From NCBI GenBank assembly GCA_019307645.1, contig JAFDJF010000024.1, forward strand, positions 1 to 12,957: a DNA stretch of 12,957 nt, read 5' to 3'. Below, one piece after another: positions 7,162-12,957 of this stretch. How positions within the stretch are numbered: the first letter of the stretch is position 1; the number at the start of each line of letters is the position of its first letter. The position numbers and the translations under genes are program-made. A model generated the notes under the pieces. That model worked only from the letters and a program-made list of their open reading frames with translations. It did no database searches and was not told the DNA's origin. The DNA is from Deltaproteobacteria bacterium (GTDB lineage: Bacteria > Desulfobacterota > DSM-4660 > Desulfatiglandales > Desulfatiglandaceae).

Positions 7162-8091
7162 TTAACTCTCTGATTCCCTGCGAAGTTTTCTAAAATCTAC
7201 CCACTGATCAAAAAGTCCGGCAAAAGCCAGAAGCAGCAGAAAAAGCTGTTGAACAACAATCAAAAAATAGACGCCTATCCTGACCCAGGACGGTAGACGG
7301 TATTTATTCAGAAAAAACAAAATGATGGACAGCCCATGGAACAAGTATATGACCATTAGAACAATCAAAACATTTGCTGCCAACGATTGTATAACCCCTG
7401 GCAGTAAAAATAAAGCAAAACCTGAAACAATCACTCCCCAAATCATACCTTCAGGTGTCTGCCAGCGGTCCAAGGGAATAAATTCGGGATACCTTAAATT
7501 GCCCATCCTGAAAACCGGCCTGGCCATGATCACATTGAGCCAGACAGCAAATCCAACGCCGATTATCATCAGGGACGGGTAGACAGTGTCAATAAATGCC
7601 TTTCCGTATTTCTCAAGTTCAGCGACATTCTCCAGAGGCATTCCCATCGTTTCGTAGGCCTCTATGGTGACTTTCAGGTGACCGTACAGATAGTCAAGCA
7701 TCATCTCGAACGGACCCATACCCTTTGAAAGACCGAGGATAAAGAGGTAGCCCAGGCTCAGCAATATCATAAACAGGGTTGCAAAAAGGATCGTCTGGCC
7801 CACACCAAGCCTCCTTCTGAAAAGCTCCGATAAAGCGAGGCCCAATGCACTGAGTTCAATACCGAACAAAATAATTTGGGGTTGTCCTGCCAGTTTGGCA
7901 ATAAGGCCAATGCCAAGGATTGCCAGAAGAGCGAGCTTTATGCCCTCTTGAAGGCCCAGTTTGGTTGAATAAAAGAGGAATGGTAACGGGGTCAGCAGGC
8001 AAAAAAAAGGGCCGAAAAGGGGGATTAACGCAGAAGCAAAGAGAATAAAGGCGGCCAAGCCTACACACCCCAGTACATCTGTCTTTTTCAT
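7162..8091 (-). CDS. DUF2232 (YybS-like) multi-pass membrane protein
   Basis: This 309-residue inner-membrane protein has roughly eight hydrophobic segments: two near 8-45, then about 50-90, 98-122, 170-195, 215-232, 235-262 and 270-292. The composition and the position between rpsR and rplI match the DUF2232/YybS family, which occupies this slot in many Desulfobacterota and Firmicutes. No catalytic motif is visible and no function is established that I can rely on. A possible transporter-like or scaffold role would be guesswork. The ribosome site before ATG 8089-8091 is weak (GAGA), and about 70 bases separate it from rpsR. The C-terminus ends in a short charged tail (DFRKLRRESES). Confidence 0.82.
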   Translation of the reverse strand: MKKTDVLGCVGLAAFILFASALIPLFGPFFCLLTPLPFLFYSTKLGLQEGIKLALLAILGIGLIAKLAGQPQIILFGIELSALGLALSELFRRRLGVGQTILFATLFMILLSLGYLFILGLSKGMGPFEMMLDYLYGHLKVTIEAYETMGMPLENVAELEKYGKAFIDTVYPSLMIIGVGFAVWLNVIMARPVFRMGNLRYPEFIPLDRWQTPEGMIWGVIVSGFALFLLPGVIQSLAANVLIVLMVIYLFHGLSIILFFLNKYRLPSWVRIGVYFLIVVQQLFLLLLAFAGLFDQWVDFRKLRRESES

Positions 8092-8167
8092 GGGATCTCA
8101 GGATTTGCGAACCAAAGAGCGTTTAAATCAATCTTCGGAGTTATTCCGGGAGGATCGGGGCTATGGT

Positions 8168-8446
8168 CTATCTCACAAGGGATGTTGTGTAAGGCAGTAA
8201 TGCCATCTTCCTGGCCCTTTTAATGGCCAGCCCCAGTTCCCGCTGGTGTTTGGCACAATTACCGGAAATCCTGCTTGGAGTAATTTTGCCCCGTTCGGTT
8301 GTGAAATACCTGAGAGTCCGGGGATCCTTATAATCGATTACGAGGCTGCCGTCCGCACAAAACTTACATACTTTTCTTCTGTGATAAGTTCTTTTGAATT
8401 TGCCGGGGCCGGCCCCACCGCGATTGTATGTCCTATTGTACGCCAT
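8168..8446 (-). CDS. rpsR: 30S ribosomal protein S18
   Basis: S18 (bS18) sits on the 30S platform as a heterodimer with S6. The 92-residue protein has the conserved core [26 protein letters not shown] and a basic helix [16 protein letters not shown]. Cys27, Cys30, Cys64 and His67 form a CxxC...CxxH set, so this is the zinc-binding version of S18 rather than the zinc-free paralogue. A Gly/Arg-rich N-terminal tail precedes it. The start ATG 8444-8446 overlaps the end of rpsF by 14 bases, with GAGGG five bases upstream inside rpsF, so translation is coupled to its partner. Confidence 0.97.
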   Translation of the reverse strand: MAYNRTYNRGGAGPGKFKRTYHRRKVCKFCADGSLVIDYKDPRTLRYFTTERGKITPSRISGNCAKHQRELGLAIKRARKMALLPYTTSLVR

Positions 8447-8861
8447 CGTTTCCCTCTTGCTTGGTTTCGGATTCAGTCTTTTTTTCAGAACTTTTTTCCT
8501 CTGCAGCCTCGGCCTTCTCGTTTTCCTTCTTTTTGACTTCTTCTGCTTCGGCTTTCAGTTCCTCGGGGTCTACCTGGTCACTCAACTTGATTGTCTGAAA
8601 TTTGAGGATCCTCTCATCCAGATTCATATCCCGCTCGAATTCCGCGACAAAATCACCCTCACCGCAATACTTCGAAAGTACATAATAGCCCTTATCGAAC
8701 TTTTTAATCTTGTAAGCCAGGCTTTTCTTGCCCCATTCATCTACATTGATGGCCACACCCTTTTTCTTCTCAACAACATTATTGAACTTGGTTACAACGT
8801 CGCGGTATTCTTCATCGGACAAATTAGGGTTGATAATATAAAGTGTTTCATAGTATTTCAT
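8433..8861 (-). CDS. rpsF: 30S ribosomal protein S6
   Basis: S6 (bS6) binds S18 on the 30S platform. The 142-residue protein opens [19 protein letters not shown] and carries the typical [20 protein letters not shown] segment. After the core (to about residue 95) there is a low-complexity tail of about 45 residues, very rich in Glu and Lys ([22 protein letters not shown]). Such charged tails occur in other S6 proteins but this one is long. I chose ATG 8859-8861 because AGGAG lies seven bases upstream; the ATG two codons earlier is only one base from it. First gene of the operon. Confidence 0.96.
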   Translation of the reverse strand: MKYYETLYIINPNLSDEEYRDVVTKFNNVVEKKKGVAINVDEWGKKSLAYKIKKFDKGYYVLSKYCGEGDFVAEFERDMNLDERILKFQTIKLSDQVDPEELKAEAEEVKKKENEKAEAAEEKSSEKKTESETKQEGNDGVQ

Positions 8862-8893
8862 TAACATTCTCCTTTCGGTCTTTTCCCTTATCA

Positions 8894-8935
8894 GGGACTA
8901 TCTCTGGTCCCGGCGGATCCGGACGTTCTGCGTCC
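8894..8935 (-). promoter_or_regulatory. Structured rpsF leader, possible S6:S18 control site
   Basis: With the promoter at 9032-9060, the leader before rpsF is about 165 nt. It contains two short hairpins: GGACG with CGTCC (8921-8935, loop 5) and GGGAC with GTCCC (8894-8911, loop 8). Between them the RNA reads GGAUCCGCCG. In other bacteria S6:S18 represses its own mRNA by binding a leader stem with an exposed CCG. The CCG and length fit, but I cannot confirm the consensus fold. Confidence 0.3.
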
Positions 8936-9031
8936 TCGCTTGGGACAAGGAGCTCTTAAATAAAAGCAATTGCTTATGTAGTGCCCGAGTGGTGTTTTGG
9001 TGGGTAACCCACTATATTTAAAAAGCCTTTT

Positions 9032-9060
9032 TTAATAACACCACGATGTTGCATTGTCAA
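9032..9060 (-). promoter_or_regulatory. Sigma70-type promoter of the rpsF operon
   Basis: On minus, a perfect -35 TTGACA (9055-9060) and a -10 TATTAA (9032-9037) are separated by exactly 17 bases. Predicted transcription start is near 9025. An 8-base inverted repeat, GTGGTGTT (8989-8996) with AACACCAC (9037-9044), spans the start site with its right arm over the -10/spacer junction. Confidence 0.7.
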
Positions 9061-9084
9061 GTTAAATTGAGCGATGTATTTCTG

Positions 9085-9112
9085 CTGAGAAACGAAAATC
9101 ACCCATTATAAT
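9085..9112 (+). promoter_or_regulatory. Promoter of the suhB-like gene
   Basis: A perfect -10 TATAAT (9107-9112) lies 48 bases before the start codon. CTGAGA (9085-9090) at 16-base spacing is the best -35, matching four of six consensus bases. It is back to back with the rpsF operon promoter. Confidence 0.5.
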
Positions 9113-9160
9113 GATTGGACCTCCTCTCAAAAGACAGAAAAAATCATTCGAGAGTTAACC

Positions 9161-9937
9161 ATGTGGCAGAAAGAACTTAACGCTGCAAAAGAGGCGGCGA
9201 AAACCGCAGGAATAATATTAAGCCGTCTGTTCGGCCAGGTCAGTCACATCACAAAAAAAGGCGACATCGATCTTGTAACCGAAGCAGATTTTCAAGCGGA
9301 ACAGACGATACTGGAAATCCTTCGCCTAAAATTTCCTCAAGACAACATCCTTGCGGAAGAAGCCGGGGGGCAGGAGCATACATCCAAACGCACGTGGCTG
9401 ATTGATCCACTGGACGGGACAACCAATTTTGTCCATGGATTCCCATTTTTTGCCGTTTCCATTGCCCTGGAGGTTGAGAAAGAACTTGTCCTTGGCGTCG
9501 TCCACAATCCGTTTATGAACGAACTCTTTGAAGCCGCAAAAGGCACAGGCGCCTTTCTCAACAAAGAGCCCTTAAAAGTATCCAAAACGCAGAACTTGAA
9601 AGAAGCCCTGCTGGCCACAGGCTTTCCTTATGATATCCATGAAAGGCCGGAAAGGGTTATGGCGCTCTTAGAAAAAATGGTTGTGATGGCCCAGGGCGTT
9701 CGGAGGCCAGGGTCGGCGGCCATAGACATGTGTTATGTGGCCGCGGGTAGACTGGACGGGTTCTGGGAACAGGATCTCAAACCCTGGGACACTGCAGCGG
9801 GGGCAGTCATTGTGAAAGAGGCGGGAGGCAGGTTGTCCACGTTTCAGGGGGAGTCTTACACGCCGTACCTAAATACCGTCGTTGCAGCCAATCCTTTTAT
9901 TCACGCCGCAATGATAGAGATCTTGAAAGACAAATAA
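9161..9937 (+). CDS. suhB: Inositol monophosphatase family protein (SuhB-like)
   Basis: This 258-residue cytosolic Mg2+-dependent phosphatase hydrolyses myo-inositol monophosphates or related sugar phosphates. The metal site is complete: the substrate loop KKGDIDLVTEAD (32-43), AEEAG (65-69), IDPLDGTTNFVHGFP (81-95) and the C-terminal KPWDTAAGAVIVKEAGG (207-223), where Asp210 is the third-metal ligand. GSAAIDMCYVAAGRLDGFWE (184-203) is also typical. Length is normal. GAGAG lies seven bases before ATG 9161. It is transcribed alone, divergent from the ribosomal operon and convergent with yggU, whose stop is only six bases away. SuhB in E. coli also binds antitermination complexes; whether this one does cannot be read here. 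Confidence 0.92.
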   Translation: MWQKELNAAKEAAKTAGIILSRLFGQVSHITKKGDIDLVTEADFQAEQTILEILRLKFPQDNILAEEAGGQEHTSKRTWLIDPLDGTTNFVHGFPFFAVSIALEVEKELVLGVVHNPFMNELFEAAKGTGAFLNKEPLKVSKTQNLKEALLATGFPYDIHERPERVMALLEKMVVMAQGVRRPGSAAIDMCYVAAGRLDGFWEQDLKPWDTAAGAVIVKEAGGRLSTFQGESYTPYLNTVVAANPFIHAAMIEILKDK

Positions 9938-9943
9938 TCTAAA

Positions 9944-10228
9944 TCACACTTCCAGCCTCACATTTACATCTTCAGGTGAAAGTCCGTGAATCCGAATCAA
10001 TTTTATCCTCGACCTTTCTCCTGAAACAATCTCAACATCCTTTTTTGGCACCCCCAGTTTCCTGGCAAGGAATTGCCGCAAGGCCTTGTTGGCCTTACCC
10101 TCTAAAGGCGGAGCAGTCAATTTCACTTTCAATACACCGCCGTCAATACCAACAACCTGATTTCTTGAAGCCCTCGGCAGAACCTTGATGCGAATGTCCG
10201 TTTGACTGTTCTCCGGCACGATTGACAT
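9944..10228 (-). CDS. YggU/DUF167 family protein (UPF0235)
   Basis: This 94-residue protein belongs to the DUF167 family. The signature runs IRIKVLPRASRNQVVGIDGGVLKVKLTAPPLEGKANKALRQFLARKLGV, followed by VEIVSGERSRIKLIRI. The family folds as a small alpha/beta domain whose biochemical role is not established. It follows yggT with only seven bases between, a pairing seen in many proteobacteria, often near the YggS/proC region and cell-division genes, which are not next to it here. No membrane segment is present. It ends six bases from suhB on the opposite strand without an evident terminator between. Confidence 0.9.
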   Translation of the reverse strand: MSIVPENSQTDIRIKVLPRASRNQVVGIDGGVLKVKLTAPPLEGKANKALRQFLARKLGVPKKDVEIVSGERSRIKLIRIHGLSPEDVNVRLEV

Positions 10229-10235
10229 TCATCCG

Positions 10236-10532
10236 TCATCCGAGACGCGAAGCAATTTGTATGAGGCTCTGTACAAGAAAAGTCTGAACAAAAATAATGG
10301 CAAGAATCACAAGAATTGGGGAAAAGTCTATGCCTCCAAGCATTGGAAGTCTGCGTCTGACAGGATAAAGAACCGGTTCGGTAGCGGAAATCAAAAACCG
10401 GACAATGGGATTATACGGGTCGGCATTCACCCAGGAGATAATTGCCCGACCGATAATAATCCACATATATAGGCTTAAAATAATATCCATCATCTTCGCA
10501 ACAGCAACCAGAAAATTTGCAACCACAAACAT
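10236..10532 (-). CDS. YggT family membrane protein
   Basis: This 98-residue inner-membrane protein has two hydrophobic segments (about 3-32 and 70-93) flanking a conserved loop, IIISWVNADPYNPIVRFLISATEPVLYPVRRRLP, whose WVNxDPxNPxVxFL...EPxLxPxRR pattern defines the YggT family. YggT is linked by context to osmotic-stress tolerance and the division machinery in other bacteria, but the mechanism is unknown. GGAGGG is ten bases before ATG 10530-10532. The leader holds a full copy of the hairpin repeat (10562-10607), in the same orientation relative to the gene as the copy before the DsrE-like gene. yggU follows directly. Confidence 0.9.
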   Translation of the reverse strand: MFVVANFLVAVAKMMDIILSLYMWIIIGRAIISWVNADPYNPIVRFLISATEPVLYPVRRRLPMLGGIDFSPILVILAIIFVQTFLVQSLIQIASRLG

Positions 10533-10561
10533 ATGTTCAAGCCCTCCCTGAAGCAGATCTT

Positions 10562-10607
10562 TTAGGGTTCGCGTAAAAATAACTTCACATTCTTGCGCGA
10601 GCCCTAA
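10562..10607 (-). repeat. Palindromic hairpin repeat, second complete copy
   Basis: TTAGGGTTCGCGTAAAAAT (10562-10580) and ATTCTTGCGCGAGCCCTAA (10589-10607) form a 19-position stem with an 8-base loop. Read on minus, it matches the copy at 1361-1406 in both arms and loop (GTGAAGTT versus GTGAATTT), including the same C/A mismatch. It lies 30 bases upstream of the yggT start and 19 bases from the MITE-like element. Confidence 0.8.
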
Positions 10608-10626
10608 CCATTAACCAGTGATTAAA

Positions 10627-10771
10627 CCCTAACGTTGCATAAAACTTCGAACAAAAACGTGTTAGAGTGCGTGAAATGTGTGTGTAGTCATGATTTTCTG
10701 GCCCGAAGTGTAGTTCACACTACATGAGGTTCAGAACGGTTTTTGTCGACAGGATTTATGCAACGTTAGGG
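10627..10771. mobile_element. MITE-like element, 145 bp, with 17-bp terminal inverted repeats
   Basis: The ends are perfect inverted repeats: CCCTAACGTTGCATAAA at 10627-10643 and its reverse complement at 10755-10771. The similarity continues imperfectly inward (both arms contain CAAAAAC). TAAA occurs directly outside each end (10623-10626 and 10772-10775), consistent with a 4-bp target duplication. Inside there is no plausible gene, so it would need a transposase supplied elsewhere. Its right end abuts the 3' end of rnpB with only the TAAA between. Confidence 0.75.
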
Positions 10772-10775
10772 TAAA

Positions 10776-11177
10776 GTATGTCGGAGCAGCCCTTAAGCCG
10801 GGTTCTGTTTCCCGAGGCAGTCACCCGCCTTCGGGACAATGACCATTCATCTAGCCCCGCTGTTACCAGCGGGATCAAGCGACCTACCCGGGAACTCAGA
10901 CGGACCGCCCTCAAACGCTCCCCTATTTGGTCTTGCTCCGGGTGGGGTTTACCTAGCTCCCGCCGTCACCGGCGAGACTGGTGAGCTCTTACCTCGCCCT
11001 TTCACCCTTACCCTGCCGGACATTATACATATCCGACAGGGCGGTCTACTTTCTGTGGCACTTTCCTTCCCGTCACCGGGACTGGACGTTACCCAGCACC
11101 CTGTCCTGCGGAGCCCGGACTTTCCTCTCCCTTGCCAAAAAGGCAGGGCAGCGGTCATTTGTTCTACTCCGACATAC
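10776..11177 (-). ncRNA. rnpB: RNase P RNA, bacterial class A
   Basis: This is the catalytic RNA of ribonuclease P, which removes 5' leaders from pre-tRNAs. Read on minus from 11177 it shows the universal 5' core GAGAGGAAAGTCCGGGCTCC, then GGGTAACGTCC, GCCACAGAAAGTAGACCGCC, the tRNA 3'-CCA-binding loop AGGTAAACCCC, and the 3' core CAGAACCCGGCTTA. The ends pair as helix P1 (GTATGTCGGAGTAG with CTGCTCCGACATAC), which sets both boundaries. The length of about 400 nt is normal. No ordinary U-tract terminator follows; the 145-bp inverted-repeat element begins four bases beyond P1. Confidence 0.97.
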
Positions 11178-11180
11178 GAA

Positions 11181-11208
11181 ATAAGGTATACGGTATAAGG
11201 TTAATGGT
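11181..11208. repeat. Heptamer array, ATAAGGT orientation
   Basis: Four 7-base units, ATAAGGT ATACGGT ATAAGGT TAATGGT, the last two degraded or variant. They end three bases before the rnpB 5' end. On minus the units read ACCTTAT and supply TATACC at 11185-11190, seven bases upstream of the presumed rnpB start, the right place for a -10; no good -35 is visible. Confidence 0.6.
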
Positions 11209-11280
11209 ATTGGGTGTGCGGTTCAAGGTTTAAGCCTGGGTGTGTTATTGCCCATGAGATGAGGGCAAGCTGGTCTTTTA

Positions 11281-11313
11281 ACCTTATACCTTACGCCTTA
11301 TACCTTATACCTT
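11281..11313. repeat. Heptamer array, inverse orientation (ACCTTAT)
   Basis: Almost five 7-base units, ACCTTAT ACCTTAC GCCTTAT ACCTTAT ACCTT. It is the inverted counterpart of the array at 11181-11208, with about 70 bases between. The TAA stop of the zinc-ribbon gene (11305-11307) is inside the array. Confidence 0.7.
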
Positions 11314-12033
11314 CTCTACATATCTTTCGTCGGCACCCCAGTAAATAATGCGCATGCAGTGTGGACAATTCATCAGTGCGTCGCCACGCATTAGCTCATT
11401 GAATTTCTGTGGCGGGATGCCCAGATGGCAAGCCTGGCATACACCCTTGATAACCGAACTGACAGCAATCCCCTCTCTGTGCTCACTGATATAGTCATAT
11501 TTTTTCAAAAGAGTTTCGTCAATTTCCTTACGAATGCGTGCTCTTTCTTTTTCGTGACTTCGAAGCTCCCGGCCCAGGGCCTTTAACTCTTTCTCCACGA
11601 CTTTTTGGCCCTGTTCAAGCTTCTTCCTGTACTCTTCCCGTTTTTCCTTACTGGCAGTGCATTTTGCTTCAAGGACTTCGACCTCTTCCATAATTTCAAT
11701 GGCCCTGTCTTCTGAACGTGTCTTTTCTCGTCCCAGATCCTCGATTTCCTTAAGCGCGGCTCCGTATTCCTTGTTTGATTTTATGTTGGCCAACTTCTCT
11801 CTGCTTTTTTCTGCCCGGCTTTCAAGGTCTTCGATATCCTGTTCAATCTGTCGTCTTTCACGTTTGATGGTATCGACCTTGCTTTCCTCCTCATCCGTTT
11901 GGCTTTCCACCAGCTTCAGGTCTTTCTCAAGAGCGTTTATCCTGGCAGGCCCTTCGGCCTTTTTCCTTCTGATATCCGTTAGCTGAAAATCACAATCCTG
12001 AAGGCTTATCAAATTTTTTATGATTGTTTCCAA
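11305..12033 (-). CDS. Coiled-coil protein with C-terminal C4 zinc ribbon
   Basis: This 242-residue cytosolic protein belongs to the COG1579 / zf-RING_7 family. Residues about 20-180 are a long, highly charged helical region with coiled-coil character. The C-terminus holds two CxxC pairs, GVCQACHLGIPPQ (Cys199, Cys202) and MNCPHCMRIIYW (Cys223, Cys226), forming the zinc ribbon, with the family's IPPQ and RIIYW signatures. It may bind nucleic acid or act as an adaptor; the role is not established. I chose TTG 12031-12033 (ETIIKNLISLQDCD follows) because AGGAG lies six bases upstream and relatives start there; another TTG at 12073-12075 would add 14 residues and run into the palindromic element. 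It lies between the Nif3-like gene and rnpB, same strand. Confidence 0.88.
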   Translation of the reverse strand: METIIKNLISLQDCDFQLTDIRRKKAEGPARINALEKDLKLVESQTDEEESKVDTIKRERRQIEQDIEDLESRAEKSREKLANIKSNKEYGAALKEIEDLGREKTRSEDRAIEIMEEVEVLEAKCTASKEKREEYRKKLEQGQKVVEKELKALGRELRSHEKERARIRKEIDETLLKKYDYISEHREGIAVSSVIKGVCQACHLGIPPQKFNELMRGDALMNCPHCMRIIYWGADERYVEKV

Positions 12034-12069
12034 TTTTTTCTCCTCACAAACCCTTATAAATGGAGCCCG

Positions 12070-12223
12070 TTTCAAAACGTTTCATTTTGGTCAAGGTCAA
12101 GTCGAAGATCCCGGACTTTGAGCGGGGGCGGGCGAAAATTTTAACCGCAGGAATACATGAAGTATTTTGAGGATTAAAATTTTCGCCCAACGCTGAGATT
12201 GGTCAAAATGGGACGTTTTGAAA
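12070..12223. repeat. Nested palindromic intergenic element (154 bp)
   Basis: Outer arms at 12070-12094 and 12199-12223 are 25 bases long and pair at 21 positions; all four differences are transitions. Within them 12130-12144 (GGGCGAAAATTTTAA) and 12174-12188 form a perfect 15-bp inverted repeat, and inside that AATAC (12152-12156) pairs with GTATT (12162-12166). No reading frame is supported. It fills the gap between the Nif3-like and zinc-ribbon genes and is probably a mobile or REP-like palindromic unit. Confidence 0.7.
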
Positions 12224-12267
12224 TTGGCTCAATGGTCATTATTAACAAAACACGCGAGTTCGGATAC

Positions 12268-12957
12268 TCAAAATGCCTGAGAATTACCTTCCAGCCCGTT
12301 TTTCAGGGGGTCATTTTCATCCTCGAACGTCTCTATCTCAACACCCCAACCCAGTTCATCGATCAGGCCTCTCAGGCGTTCGGAAAATCCCCTGAAGGCC
12401 ACCATTTCCGTCTCAAAATGACCTGCATCGATCAAGGCAATACCCACTGACTTGGCCTCCAGGGCGTGATGATGGCCCACGTCACCAGTTATTAACAGAT
12501 CGGCCCCTTTTTCTGAAGCACGATAAGTCAGTCCGCCACCGGAGCCCCCCACGACGGCAATTCGACGAATCCGGACATCACCCTCGGCAACCAGTCTCAG
12601 TTTATCAGAGCCAAATACCTGCCTGACATCCTCAACTACGGACGTCAACATCGCGGCCTTGGGCAAATCCCCGACTCTTCCCAGACCCGCGCCATCAACC
12701 CCGATCTTTTCCTCTAAAACCTCCACCTGTTGAAGCCCCAGAAGCTCTGCCAGGATATCATTTATACCACCTGCTGCGACATCCAGGTTTGTGTGAACTG
12801 AAACCACTGATATCCCGCCTTTGACGGCTTCGACGGCCACATTGCCGGGATAGGCGTTGATATCAACCTGAGAAAGAGGGGTAAATATGAGGTGATGATG
12901 TGTGAGCAAGAGTTGAGCATGGCGATCGGAAGCAGATCGCAGGGCTTCGAGCGTGGG
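12268..12957 (-). CDS. Nif3-like dinuclear metal centre protein, partial (start beyond window)
   Basis: The frame is open to the right edge, so this is the C-terminal 229 residues of a Nif3/YbgI/GTP cyclohydrolase I type 2-like protein, which forms a toroidal hexamer with a two-metal site in each subunit. At the left of the protein, TLEALRSASDRHAQLLLTHHHLIFTPL matches the family's first metal segment (LLLTHH). HTNLDVAAGGIND follows, then a GRVG segment, GDVGHHHALEA and DAGHFETE, the last being the second ligand set. Both ligand sets are therefore present. A TTG at 12907-12909 opens a shorter frame but sits inside the conserved motif, so it is not the start. The biochemical role of the family is unsettled. 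The downstream zinc-ribbon gene is on the same strand. Confidence 0.92.
   Translation of the reverse strand, partial: PTLEALRSASDRHAQLLLTHHHLIFTPLSQVDINAYPGNVAVEAVKGGISVVSVHTNLDVAAGGINDILAELLGLQQVEVLEEKIGVDGAGLGRVGDLPKAAMLTSVVEDVRQVFGSDKLRLVAEGDVRIRRIAVVGGSGGGLTYRASEKGADLLITGDVGHHHALEAKSVGIALIDAGHFETEMVAFRGFSERLRGLIDELGWGVEIETFEDENDPLKNGLEGNSQAF

Noticed and set aside
10081..10098. AAGGCC/GGCCTT stem as the suhB terminator
   Set aside because: It lies inside yggU more than 140 bases past the suhB stop and has no T tract.
10778..11198. Several open frames on both strands across this stretch
   Set aside because: They lie wholly over the RNase P RNA, whose conserved cores account for the sequence.
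11181..11313. CRISPR-like array
   Set aside because: The units are 7 bases with no spacers and the two halves are inverted, which is a short tandem repeat pair and not a CRISPR.

Overview
The window looks like chromosome from a Desulfobacterota (former Deltaproteobacteria) organism, probably a Desulfobacteraceae-like sulfate reducer. The evidence is the gene order rpsF-rpsR-DUF2232-rplI-dnaB-hflX, the YggT/YggU pair, a small DsrE/DsrF/DsrH-like sulfur-relay cassette, a Tat-exported ApbE, and AT-rich intergenic regions full of palindromic repeats. The assignment comes from gene content and protein resemblance only; no search was run.

Layout. (1) 1-334: C-terminal remnant of a DDE transposase and half of a hairpin repeat. 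(2) 335-1180, minus: a metallo-beta-lactamase-fold hydrolase. (3) 1443-2235, plus: three small genes resembling DsrE/TusD, DsrF/TusC and a very short DsrH/TusB. (4) 2593-3654, plus: apbE, whose intrinsic terminator lies inside the 3' coding sequence of the convergent hflX. (5) 3620-8861, minus: a housekeeping operon, in transcription order rpsF, rpsR, DUF2232 membrane protein, rplI, dnaB, hflX, driven from a good sigma70-type promoter at 9032-9060. (6) 9161-9937, plus: suhB-like inositol monophosphatase, divergent from that operon. (7) 9944-10532, minus: yggU and yggT. (8) 10562-10771: a hairpin repeat and a 145-bp MITE-like element. (9) 10776-11177, minus: RNase P RNA (rnpB). (10) 11181-11313: inverted arrays of a heptamer. 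(11) 11305-12033, minus: coiled-coil/C4 zinc-ribbon protein. (12) 12070-12223: a nested palindromic element. (13) 12268 to the window end, minus: Nif3-like protein, cut by the window edge.

Most of the genes are core functions: translation (S6, S18, L9, RNase P, the ribosome-associated GTPase HflX), replication (DnaB) and flavoprotein maturation (ApbE). I see no CRISPR array, defence island or prophage. The less ordinary content is in the small sulfur-relay trio, the non-coding structure and the gene boundaries: at least four distinct repeat or palindrome types (three of them around rnpB), an hflX reading frame with no ATG/GTG/TTG start where its homology begins, and a terminator sharing sequence with antisense codons.
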